Source of the DNA: Rhizophagus irregularis
Lineage: Eukaryota; Glomeromycota; Glomeromycetes; Glomerales; Glomeraceae
DNA length: 64,000 nucleotides
Direction of reading: 5' to 3'
Assembly (NCBI RefSeq): GCF_026210795.1
Contig: NC_089431.1
Coordinates: forward strand, 3,782,001 to 3,846,000
Positions 12,228-23,347 of the stretch are shown piece by piece. Every line of letters begins with the position of its first letter. Within the stretch, counting starts at the first letter, position 1. The notes beneath the pieces were generated by a model. That model was not told the DNA's origin and searched no databases. It worked only from the letters and a program-made list of their open reading frames with translations. The position numbers and the translations under genes were made by a program.

Positions 12228-14375
12228 ATGATGGATGATAATAAATTTTTACCAAAATTATCGCAAAATTTACTCAATATTTTGAACGATGAAGAATATT
12301 ATGATATTACAATCGAAGTTGGCAATGACCCTTACGTAAAAATATTTCGCGCCCATATGGTAATTCTAAATTACCGTTCTACTTATTTACAAAGGATCTT
12401 ATCAACAAATGCAAAGAAAAATAATGAAACTTTGGTACATATTAAATTACCAAATATTTCACCTGAAATTTTTCAAATAATTTTGAGGTAAATAAATAAT
12501 ATAATAAATAAGTTATTATTCTACAAAATATAAACATTTTTAACTTATATAATTGTTATTATTCAGATATATTTATGGAGGAAGACTTTCTTTGAAGGAG
12601 TGCGTCACTTTAGATATTATTAAGGTCTTGATTGCTGCTGGTGAATTGAATCTTCAAGAATTAGTTAATCATTTACAACTTTATATAATTAAGAATCATA
12701 AAAAATGGATTGAACAAAATTTTAATCTCGTATATCAAACAAGTTTTGAAAATGGTTCTTTCTTGGAACTTCAAAAATATTGCACTGACTTAATTTCGAA
12801 AATACCTGATAAGATACTTAAATCAATTAGTTTTTCTTCGATTTCAGAAAAACTTTTAGTTTTAATTATTCAAAATAATAATCTCCAAATGAGCGAAATT
12901 CAAGTTTGGAGATATGTGATTAAATGGGGACTTGCACAGAATCCCGAACTTCCTTCTGATCTTGCAATCTTTTCAAAAGATGATTTTAACGTATTAAAGA
13001 ATACTTTACAACAACTCATTCCTTTTATTAAGTTTAACAATTTAACTTCTAAAGAATTTTCTGATGACGTATTACCTTATAAGAAAGCTTTACCAAAGGA
13101 ATTATATAAGGATTTATTGAAAATTTTCTTAAATTTACATCCTGATAGCAGACCAAATGATAAATCAAAAATCAAAAATAACAATTCAAAAATTATTACA
13201 TTTCAGCATGCTGAATTAATTTCAAAATGGATTGATAAATTAGATATTACAGACAAGTCAACTTCTTCATATGAATTCAAATTAATTCTTCGTGGATCTC
13301 GGGATGGATTTGAATCTGATATATTTCATGAAATTTGTAATAATCGATCTTGCACTGTAACAATCGTGAAAGTAAAGGGTAATAATCAAATTCTTGGAGG
13401 ATATAATCCAATTGAGTGGAAATCTGGTCGTGGTTATAGCGCTACTAAGGATAGTTTTATATTCTCTTTTGAGAATGGTGATGATATTAATAAACATATT
13501 TTAAGTCGTGTTATAAATGATAATTATGCTATTTTTAACGACCATACTTATGGACCATCATTTGGTGGCGCTGATCTTGTTTTACGGGGGAATAGGGGAC
13601 ATTGTATAAAAGATGGTTATGAAAAACAAATCAGAGGTGCTTCCTCAGGTATAATTAATTCATTATCTTTAATGTATAAATTACCAAAATATTTTTTTTA
13701 TACAATCTCTTTATAATTCTTGTAGAATCTATCTTGCACTATGGTGTAAGGTGTGACTGCTGTAACTATACAATCCGTGGAATGAGATGGAAGTGTACAT
13801 CATGTAAAGACTATGATTTATGTCAAATTTGTAAAAACAAATCACATATTCATCATCATCCAGATGACCATGTATTCAAACTTATGCCACATTCAGATAC
13901 TTCTAACCGTGCTCCTCGTATGTACTATCATAATTTTTGAATATAGCAACATTCTATACTAATCTTTACATTACATCATAGAATCTGCTTTACATCTTGG
14001 TATAGTGTGCAATTGCTGCAACAAGACAATTCATGGAATGAGATGGAAGTGTGCATTTTGTGAGGATTATAATTTATGCCAAAATTGTAAATCTAAATCA
14101 CAAAGTATTCATAATCATCCAAATAATCATGTGTTTCAACCTATTGCATATTCTTCTTGTATGTGACTGTCAAATTTTTTAATTGCGGCACAATTACTAA
14201 ATTAATAGTTTACTAACCATCATCATTATAATATGAATTAGGGTTATTGTCGAAAAGAACTTCTACAATTTGTGACTATTGCGAATTAGCCTGTATCGGT
14301 AACAGATGTTATAAGTGTGCCAGTGGTGAATTTTCTGTAGAAGAATATGAATTATTTCAAATAATAAAAAATTAG
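12228..14375 (+). CDS. Gene A: BTB-BACK-TLDc protein with two ZZ fingers
   Basis: Five exons: 12228-12487, 12567-13648, 13726-13917, 13982-14158, 14242-14375 (introns 79, 77, 64 and 83 nt), giving 614 residues ending TAG. Splicing keeps frame, with phase 2 at the first junction and phase 1 at the others. BTB (about 20-120) shows YYDITIEVG and FRAHMVILNYRS; BACK (about 130-235) shows MSEIQVWRYVIKWGLAQNP; TLDc (about 305-447) shows YEFKLILRGSRDGF and NDHTYGPSFGGADL. Exon 3 is ZZ1 (CDCC...CTSC...CQIC...HHHPDDH) and exon 4 is ZZ2 (CNCC...CAFC...CQNC...HNHPNNH). Exon 5 is the tail CDYCELAC...CYKC...EEYELFQ. BTB-BACK proteins are commonly Cullin-3 adaptors and TLDc is linked to oxidative-stress resistance and V-ATPase control; the role here is unknown. 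The start may be 12228 or 12231 (two consecutive ATGs). Confidence 0.88.
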
Positions 14376-15475
14376 TGGACTTGCTATGTATGAGTTTAGA
14401 AAATTACAAAAAGCAAAGAAAAATAAACGAAGCATTTATTTTATTATTTATTGATTCAATAAATTTCAATTTCCTTAATAATTTGCCAAACAAATATTAG
14501 TAATTAAAGAAAGCCGACAGTAAATGTTATAAACATGTATGAAAAATATGGTGCAGAAATGTAAGAAGTTAATTTATCGGTTTTTTATTAAAATTTCAAA
14601 TATCCAAAACAATAAAAATTATTGTCCGAAGAGGGACTTTTATGTTCAACACACAGCTATGCGACGTCTGTTAGTGACACTAATATAACTCAAAACTGTC
14701 AAAGACTCATAAGGTAATAGTTTCTTTGAATTTAAATAATTATTCTTTTAATTTTACATGCGACCCGATTGGATGATCCTATCGAAAATGAGACCGGAAT
14801 ATCGAAGTTTCTTCAAAATTGGGAGTACACATTAATTATCGCAGTTTTCAGGAATTCTGTGTACGTTGTGATTACTGAGTGATTATGATTACATTTTCCG
14901 ATTTTTGTCCAGTAATCGTCCTGTAATCTAATCATTTCTATCAGTTGATCTATAGTGTGTAGCACAATTTTGAAAAGCGCAAATAAATACATCAAGCTCG
15001 TGAGAGTTAATATAATTTATTCATGCGAAAACAACGAGAAAAATAAACTACTTATAAAATAAAAACGCGAAAAATGGGTATGCCTAATTATTCATACGAA
15101 CAAAAATACTCCTTTAAGTAAACGAGTAGCAACAAAAGTATATTCCCTTTTCTTCATGGATACATCTTTAATCCATGCGATATATTGAAGAAGAATGTTT
15201 ACCAACTTCATTGCCATTGTAGTAAGTTGTAATTGAGCAACTTACACAAATTCGGGATAATTATCTGCCTTATGGGAGTGTTGCAGAACATCATTTTTTT
15301 TAAAAAATTTATTTCTAATTAGGTTTTTTTACCTAGTTTTTTTACTTCTAAATTTTAATTTTATATTTTGTTTCCTCAATCAATTATTCAATCGTGATTG
15401 ACAACTTATTTACTAGTAGAAACCCAGTAATGAAAGAACTAGAGGAAAAGCATTAAGGATAACTGACTTTTCTGG
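14376..15475. other. Spacer between A and B, duplicated upstream of D
   Basis: No gene. About 14540-14690 matches 40290-40440, and about 15100-15200 matches 42290-42410 (shared TTTAAGTAAACGAGTAGCAA and ATATTGAAGAAGAATGTTTA-like blocks). The A-B spacer and the flank of D thus descend from one block. Confidence 0.5.
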
Positions 15476-15484
15476 AGGAGGATT

Positions 15485-16017
15485 GGTAACGGTACATTTC
15501 GCCGAAACCCATCTCGCCGAAGCCATTTCGCCGAAAATGATAGAAATGATAGCGATTATCACTTTTATAAAAATATTAATCGCGCAATGAAAATAAAAAA
15601 TTTTTTTTTATTTATTTATTAAATTACATCAGGAACCTTAATAGATATTCTGATTTACACTCGAATATACAAATGACAAATGTATAAAATAAAACTTAGA
15701 CATTGAATAATATCTTCGATTCTTGATTGAGTACTTTAATATTTTTATTTTTAGTTTCTATTTTTACATTCTTTTGCCACGTCACCTATTTTTGCAATAA
15801 AAATAAAAATTAAATAAACGTTTAAACAAAAAATCCTTTTTATTTTTAAGTGTCTTTTCTTCTAAGATAATATTAACATATTAATTATTACGCAATAAAT
15901 AAATAACTTTATTTTCCTGAAAACGTTTAAATATTCACGAAAAAGTAATTATATTTTACGTGTCATAGTCTTCTAATAACATATAATGCTTGTATGCACA
16001 AAATATTTGTTTAACGT

Positions 16018-16054
<37 letters not shown>

Positions 16055-16248
16055 TAAAAAAAAACTGATGATCGATTAACAGAAAATCAAAACTTCAAAA
16101 TCATAAATGATAATTATAGGCTAATGTTCAAATCTATTTCGGTGAAATGGAATTCGGTGAAATGGGTTTCGACGAAACATCCCTTCGGCGAAATGACTTC
16201 AGCGAAATGGCTTCGGCGAAACGGCTTTTGGCGAAAATGTCCTGAACC
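15485..16248. mobile_element. Mutator-like non-autonomous element, 9-bp target duplication
   Basis: The element begins GGTAACGGTACATTTCGCC and ends GGCGAAAATGTCCTGAACC. It is flanked by a perfect 9-bp direct repeat AGGAGGATT (15476-15484 and 16249-16257). Both arms are arrays of TTTCGCCGAA-type words in inverted orientation (left about 15498-15540, right about 16135-16240). A TA microsatellite (16021-16053) lies inside. No transposase. A 9-bp duplication is typical of Mutator-like elements. The homologous flank of D lacks it. Confidence 0.8.
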
Positions 16249-16257
16249 AGGAGGATT

Positions 16258-17719
16258 AGCCGATGTACCTTGCTTTTATCATAGAAATAATTGATTAGTA
16301 ATTTTTTTTAAAACAATACTAAAACTTCTTTTTTTATAGTTTTTTTAAATAGATTATTTCATAACTCCATAACGGTTTAATATAATCTACACTGAAGCAT
16401 AGTTTGAACAAAAAAAGGCGGCGAGAAGATTAGGCCTTTTACCAAATGTTAGTGTTATAATCTAGCACCAAATCTGAACTGACCTCCCCTACAAAAAAGG
16501 AAAAATAAATTGTGTATGTAGTATGTAACTATTAATTATTAGACTAATAAGGATATTTATTAAAAATAACCCAACCCGGCTTTTAATTTTTTTTTTTCAA
16601 AAAATTTTATATGTAAAATTCATATGAAATTTTTTTTTTAACTTTTAAAAAATCTTACCCGGTATAATGATAAATAATGTAAAAATTTACAAAAACTGAC
16701 CCGGCCGGGATATGAGAACCGAAAAATTAAGTTTGTATGACCTTAATAATAATTTATTTAATTTCTAGGTTTATTTTGAACGGGTTAATCAGTTCATAAT
16801 ATGTTTTCTCAAATAGAGGCTTGCAAGTTGTAACGAAGGTTTTCAAAAATAATTGGTTAAATTATTGTTTTACTAGTTTAAATTCGGCTGAAATTTTGAT
16901 CTTGATAAGTGCGATGTAATTTTTCTCAGTAGCGCAAATGTTATACGATCACGTGCTATTTCTTATTATGCAACTCCGCTATTTTCTTATACGATCAGAT
17001 ATGAAAAATTACCTTCTTGTTCCGGTGATAATTGATAATGTGATAAACAAAAAAAGAATATTTTTTGAATATTTAATAAAAACAACTTGTTAAAATCAGT
17101 GTTAAAATCAAATTTTGTTCTCTTATCTGTTAATATTTATTTATTTTTTACAATATTTTATCAAGTTTTACAATATATAATAATGTTTTGATATTAAATA
17201 TTAAAATAAAAAAATAAGTGCTGTTACTACTGTATTATTTTTTCATTTTAAAAGTATTATAATTCTATTTATTAATAATGTCTTGCAAAAAAATTCTTTT
17301 TGTATCTATACTTTGTACTCTTGTAAAAGAAAAAGAATAATGAAATAAGAGTATAACAACGTGTTAATGCTTTTAATTTTCAGGTCAAGAAAAGAATATG
17401 TTTGTCATACATAATCATTTGAATTATCTGATCGTACAAGAATTCCGCACACACTATCCTTTTAAAGTGTGCAAATCCGCACAGTACATAGTTGTTAAAA
17501 ATATTTTTTATATATATAAATGCAAAATCCGCACTAAAAAATTTTTTAGCGCACTATATATTTAATATTTGAATATAACCCATAATCATTCCCGCACATG
17601 ATCCTATCTTATAGTATATTTCTTCCGCACATATGTTTAGATTTGAAAATCATACCATGCTCCAAGAAAGATACATAAAAAGGAGTGCATATTGTTGCAT
17701 AATTTGATCGTAAGAAAAT
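16258..17719. other. 5' flank of gene B, homologous to flank of D
   Basis: No gene. About 16290-16550 matches 42710-42870 upstream of D, including ATAACGGTTTAATATAATCT. At 17450-17640 a word CCGCAC recurs at least five times in AT-rich sequence, for unknown reason. Confidence 0.45.
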
Positions 17720-18071
17720 GCAAAAATATCGGACTTGACCCTTCTGGGTAGGGTGTCCAGGATTTCATGGTGTGATGGCCCGAAAAGTGTGGTGTGATTT
17801 AAACAAAAAGTGTGGTTTGGTGCGATTTTTAATTCCGGCCAGATTTAACGTAATTTCGGCTGGAATTAACATAATAATTTTAACTTCGAGCCAAAATTTG
17901 ATAATCGAAAACCAATCATGCGATAATCAATCGACCAATAAAACTCAATTTACTGCGGATAGTGTGAAAAATGTGAAACTTTGCCAAAAAATGCGGCCAC
18001 ACCAAAAGTGAAAAAATAGTGAAAAAGGTGTGACCGTTCTATCCTGGGCGGGTCAAGTCCGATACTTTTGC
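17720..18071. mobile_element. Inverted-repeat element (MITE-like), 352 bp
   Basis: The left end begins GCAAAAATATCGGACTTGAC (then CC). The right end, as its reverse complement, begins GCAAAAGTATCGGACTTGAC (then CC): 22 bp with one mismatch. The interior is rich in GTGTGG/GTGTGA words and has no real ORF. No target duplication is clear, so the true ends may differ by a few bases. Confidence 0.55.
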
Positions 18072-18245
18072 GAATGATACATTTGCAGCAGTAGCACAAT
18101 AAACAACGCGAACAACGATTTGTACCGTGACTTAGTTCACGTTCACGTGAAATATAAAAATAAAAATAAAAATAAAACAACGCGAACAACGCGATGAACG
18201 TTAAAGTTTACTGCGCCATTGCAAATTTGTGAAACCACGATCCTG

Positions 18246-18259
18246 TATTTAAGGAATCA
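18246..18259 (+). promoter_or_regulatory. Putative core-promoter motif of gene B
   Basis: TATTTAAGGAATCA lies about 40 nt before the ATG at 18300, and is the same word found upstream of A, C and D. Function inferred from position and conservation. Confidence 0.35.
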
Positions 18260-18299
18260 TTTTTTTTTATCCTTTTTTTTTGAAAAAAAAAAAATTATA

Positions 18300-20511
18300 A
18301 TGGATGATAATATATTTTTACCCAAATTATCACAAAATTTACTCAAAATTTTGGACGATGATGAGTATTATGATATTACTATCGAAGTTGGTGATGACCC
18401 TCACATAAAAATATTCCGCGCTCATATGGTAATTCTAAACTACCGTTCTACTCATTTACGAAGAATTTTATCAACAAATAAAAAGAAAAATGATGGAACT
18501 TTGGTGCAAATTAAATTGCCAAATATTTTACCGGAAATTTTTCAAATAATTTTAAGGTAGTAATTAATACAATAAACAAGTTATTATTTTACAAAAATAT
18601 GTAAATAATTTTTAATTTATATTGTTTTTGTTTCAGATATATTTACGGAGGAAGACTTTCTTTGGATAGATATGACATTTTGGATATAATTAAGATTTTG
18701 ATTGCTGCTAATGAACTTAATCTTCAAGAATTAGTTAATCATTTACAACTTTATATAATTGAGAATCATCAAAAATGGATGGAACAAAGTTTTAATCTCG
18801 TATATCAAACAAGTTTAGAAAATGATTCTTTCTTTGAACTTCAAAAACATTGCACCGACTTAATTTCAAGAAGGCCTTATAAGATACTTAAATCAATTAG
18901 TTTCTCTTCAATTTCGGAAAAATTTTTAGTCTCAATCATTCAAGGCAATAATCTTCATATGAGCGAAATTCAAGTTTGGAAATATGTGATTAAATGGGGG
19001 CTTGCTCAGAATCCTGAACTTTCTTCTGATCCTGGAACCTTTTCAAAAGAAGATTTCAATGTATTAAAAAATACATTACAACATCTCATTCCTTTTATTA
19101 AGTTTAATGATTTAACTTCTAAAGAATTTTCTGAAGAAGTATTACCTTATAAGAAAATTTTACCAAAGGAATTATACAAGGATTTATTGAAAAAATTTTT
19201 AAATTTAAATCCTGATGGCAGACCAAATGATAAATTAAAAATTCAAAATATTGATTCAAAAATTATTACGTTCCAACATACTGAATTAATTTCAAAATGG
19301 ATTGATAAATTAGATATTGCAGACAAGTCAACATCTTCATATGAATTCAAATTAATTCTTCGTGGATCTCGTGATGGATTTGAATCTGATATATTTCATG
19401 AGATATGTGATAATCGATCTTGCACTATAACAATTATTAAAGTAGAGGGTAATAATCAAATTCTTGGAGGATATAGTCCAATTAAATGGAAATCTGGTCG
19501 TGGTTATGGTGCTACTAAGGATAGCTTTATATTCTCCTTTGAGGATGGAGATGATATTAATGTTCATATTTTAAGTCGTGTCATGAATGAAAATTGTGCT
19601 ATATTTAACGACCATACTTATGGACCATCATTTGGTGGCGCTGATCTTGTTTTACGGGGTAACAGTGGACATTGTATAAAAGATAGTTATGAAAAACAAA
19701 TCATATGTCCTTCTTCAGGTATGATTAGATTTTAATTACTTTTTATATGTAAATAACTAAAAAAATTTTTTTTCATTTTAATCTCTTTATAATTTTTGTA
19801 GAATCTGTTTTACATTATGGCGCAACGTGTGATTGCTGTAACTATACTATCCGTGGAATGGGATGGGAGTGTACAAACTGTGAAGATTATGTTTTATGTC
19901 AAGTTTGTAAACCTCAATCATATATTCATCATCATCCGAATGATCATGTGTTCGAACTTATGCAACATTCAGAATCTGCTCCTCGTATGTATTATCATAT
20001 TTTTTTTTTTTTTAATATAGCATTTTATAATACAAAAATTTTTCCAAAAATTAATTATTATCTTTTACAATACATCAATACACCGTAGAATTTGCTTTAC
20101 ATGACGGTATAGTGTGTAAGTGCTGCAACAAAACAATTTATGGGATGAGATGGAAGTGTACATTTTGTTATAATTATGATTTATGTCAAGATTGTAAATC
20201 CAAATCGTCAAATATTCATGATCATCCAAATAATCATGCTTTTCAACCTATCGGATATCCAGAATTTAAATTTGATATTGAAGGTATGTTATAATCTTTT
20301 TGAATTATTATAACATTCGATATTTCGATTATACAAGATAATGTTTTATTAATTCCATATTTCATTATCATTGCATTATGAAATTTTAGAGCCAAATCCT
20401 GCTATTTGTGACTATTGTGAATCAAGCTGCGTCCTTGCAGTATGTCGAAAATGTGCCAACGGTGAATTTTGTGTAGAAGAATACGAAATATTTCAAGTTA
20501 TAAAAAGATAA
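18300..20511 (+). CDS. Gene B: BTB-BACK-TLDc protein with two ZZ fingers
   Basis: Exons 18300-18556, 18637-19718, 19802-19984, 20089-20283, 20390-20511 (introns 80, 83, 104 and 106 nt), 612 residues, TAA stop. BTB: YYDITIEVGDDPHIKIFRA; BACK: MSEIQVWKYVIKWGLAQNP; TLDc: YEFKLILRGSRDGFESDIF through GPSFGGADLVLRGN. ZZ1 is CDCC...CTNC...CQVC...HHHPNDH, with GMGWEC in place of the usual GMRWKC. ZZ2 is CKCC...CTFC...CQDC...HDHPNNH. The tail is CDYCESSC...CRKC...EEYEIFQ. All metal-binding positions are kept. An upstream in-frame extension to 18219 lacks an ATG and is not conserved, so the start is 18300. Exon 4 and intron 4 are almost identical to those of gene D. The function of this fungal family is unknown. 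Confidence 0.88.
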
Positions 20512-21867
20512 ATTATAATTAGAACTTGCTGTGTGAGCAAATATTGAACCTCTGCAATTTGGATTAATAAATAATAAAATGTACTGAAGAAATATAACGA
20601 ACATTTTTCCTAATAATGTCAATGTTACGACTTAAAATATAAATTAAAAGAAAAGAAAAGAAAGTTTATTTATATTATTTATTTTATGGGGAGTTGAAAG
20701 TAACGGGATTTTTTAAAAAAATCATGATGTTCCCCTACCCATGAAATAAAATGAGTAATCCCTGTCGCTAATTACGCTCATTATGTGATTAACTATTTTA
20801 AACTAAAATTAGAGAAATCTATACCGGTGAAGATCTCCAGTCATTTATAAACTCGGCCAATCACCTGCAATTTTCATAAATTAGTCTAATTAATAGTGTA
20901 CCGTATTTATGTATTTGCTTTACCATATTTACATAATTAATATTTCTCTCATTCATTTTTAAATTCAAATTTTTATGTTACTTTAATAGAAAAAAAATTT
21001 TTTTTTTTGTATACGATACATTAATGCAAACAATATAAAAAAAATGTTTTTTAAAAAAAACAAAATTAAAGAATTTTTTTTAAAAACCTATGATTTGATT
21101 TGGATAATTTTATTAGAAAAACTTAATATATACATATTAAATAGTTGAGTAATTCTAGCCAAATATTTGCAGGAGCTCGCCGTTTAAATGATTAATCGAA
21201 ACTACGTATTACAGTATTATATAAAAATTTACCATTGATCATTTTGTTCTATATAAATTGTCTATATAATAAATTTTGTTTGTTAAAATTGTTATATAGT
21301 ATTTTTTTTACTTTTCGACAATTCTGAATTTATTTCAAACTTGGTGAAAATATTCTAATAAATAAATTTCGCTTTCATAAAATAGTTTTCTTTTTAAAAA
21401 GATTTCACTTTAATGAATAAATGATGGCTGTATGAAATATCAAATATCTTTTTTTTAAAAAAAAATTAAAAACCAAAAGAAATTATTTTTTTTTTCCTAT
21501 TTGAAAGATTATTTTAAAGTTTAGACGTTATTAATGCACAAGTTATTAAAATTTAAAGATTTCAATATTTAGTTGAAAATGCTTCATTTTAATAATTTTA
21601 AAACATCGTAACTTAAAAGATATTCAGCGTCACAATTTGGAACAGAGTTTGCATATAAAATAAATAATATAATATAAGTAAAAGCTATATTCTTTTTTTG
21701 TTTTACTAAAAATTCATTTTATTTAAATTTTAAATTTATATTCTCTTATTTTCATATAATTGTTTCATTAATTTAATAGTAAATTTTACCTTTTAGATCA
21801 CGTTACTTCTGATCACGGCGCTCTGCGATCCATAAAATCAATATTTTGTTAAAAAATCAAAAATCTT
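20512..21867. other. 3' flank of gene B, AT-rich
   Basis: No gene. About 20985-21210 has two diverged copies near D (about 45750-45850 and about 47950-48220), sharing ACATTAATGCAAACAATATA and CGCCGT.AAATGATTAATCG. These are pieces of the duplicated B/D flank. Confidence 0.5.
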
Positions 21868-22294
21868 AAACCAAAAATGACTTTACAGTTTGACATAATC
21901 CTAAATCACTAATGTAAATATTATCTACTACATCTTTATCCTCATGATTTAAAATATTGCCATCATAAAAATCACAATGAATAAGATTTAATCCATATCA
22001 CATCACTAAGCCCAGAAATAATTTTGTATAACATATAAAATTTTTGTTTCTAAATATTTTTGTTAAATTTTCTCTTAAATTACCTTTGTTTGAATTATAT
22101 GTTGTTAATGGATAATGCAAAGTGTCTGATTTTTTGTGAATCCATAAAGATGAAAATATTACAGTATCTCAATCGAAAATTCATTTAAATTTTCATTTAA
22201 ATTATCGTAACATTTATTATTATAAAGAATCCATTTTAATTGTAATACAGAAATAAATTTATCCATAATTGCATTTCCACTTTTCCAAATCTAA
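21868..22294 (-). pseudogene. Protein kinase catalytic-domain remnant
   Basis: On the minus strand a frame reads NLIHCDFYDGNIL followed by YISDLGLCQTVKSF. These are the catalytic loop (HxDxxxxN, with HRD changed to HCD) and the DFG-like DLG motif of the TKL-type kinases common in this fungal group. Upstream, in other frames, pieces resemble LYGFT and GNLRENLTKI. A TGA lies just before the catalytic loop, and there are several frameshifts. No glycine loop, APE motif or C-lobe is left. Confidence 0.7.
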
Positions 22295-23033
22295 AAGTTT
22301 AATTAATTAAGATTACTATATTAAAGATACATATTAATTAAAATTTTCATTTACTCTAAAATTTAAATATGTATTTAATATAATGTAAACTTTAGTTTTA
22401 ATATATAATAATAGAATTAAATAAATAACTTACTTCCTATAATTATAATAATATATAATAAAATTTATTACAGTTTTTGAATTAGGGTAATAACAGTTGC
22501 GGAATTAATATGAAAAGTGATCATGTGGACATATAAACTATAAATGTTATTTGACCTTCACTGTATCACGCTCAAATATTTTTTTGCCATTTGTTTTATA
22601 TTTTCGCTAGCAGTATATATCATTTACATGGCGTGACAGACAAACCTTGCATTGATATGGAGTATACTGTAGGGTCCTTTGCTACACTTCGGACAATAAC
22701 AAGTGCGCAACTATTTAAAGATTATAAATTAAATACTACGCGAAAACATCAAGAATTATAGAACAAGAAAATATTGGTAATAAATGATGGGCATAAACAA
22801 GTTTCAAGAGTATTAAAAATTTAGTAATTGATATTAATAAGCATAAATGACAAATTACAAATGATGCTTTCAGAAAGTGACTTACTTTATTGATCTTTCC
22901 GGCTATATTGTCAAAATCAAAATACCTTTCAGCATATCAAACCAATTTATTATTTACGTACCATTTTATTATTATAAAATAAATAATCATGTGATATGTA
23001 ATATATAATGATCATGTGACCATATGCACTTCT
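22295..23033. other. AT-rich spacer
   Basis: No gene or repeat recognised. Confidence 0.4.
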
Positions 23034-23175
23034 CTACCTGCGTGACCTAAAAATATTCATCACCGGAATCACACCCAACTCGTTTTCACTGTTTATATTT
23101 ATCTGAGGGTCAATTTTTTTGCCACCCAAAATATTTTTTTCCTATAGTCACCGGTCAGTCCGGTCACGCAGGTAG
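23034..23175. mobile_element. Short inverted-repeat element upstream of an F-box gene
   Basis: Perfect 14-bp inverted ends CTACCTGCGTGACC / GGTCACGCAGGTAG bound 142 bp with no ORF. No certain target duplication. It sits about 170 nt upstream of the F-box gene start, so it may be part of that gene's promoter or 5' UTR. Confidence 0.5.
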
Positions 23176-23347
23176 AATTTTAATTATAAAATTTGTTTGG
23201 TGTTACAACGGTAAAACAAATATATGTAAGTTTTAATTTGTGCGACATACAAACGGAATTGCCGCTCCGAAATTCATATATAATAAATTTGATGTAACTT
23301 TTAGTAATTTCGGCAACCCTTTTCTTTCTTCCCTCTTTTCATTTAAC

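Noticed and set aside
13282-13497. A 71-codon antisense ORF inside the TLDc exon, present at the same place with the same length in A-F
   Set aside because: Its conservation follows from the conserved sense codons of TLDc; no independent start context or splice evidence.
18219-18299. N-terminal extension of gene B
   Set aside because: No ATG and not conserved among paralogues, which start at MDDN; the T-rich leader fits a 5' UTR.
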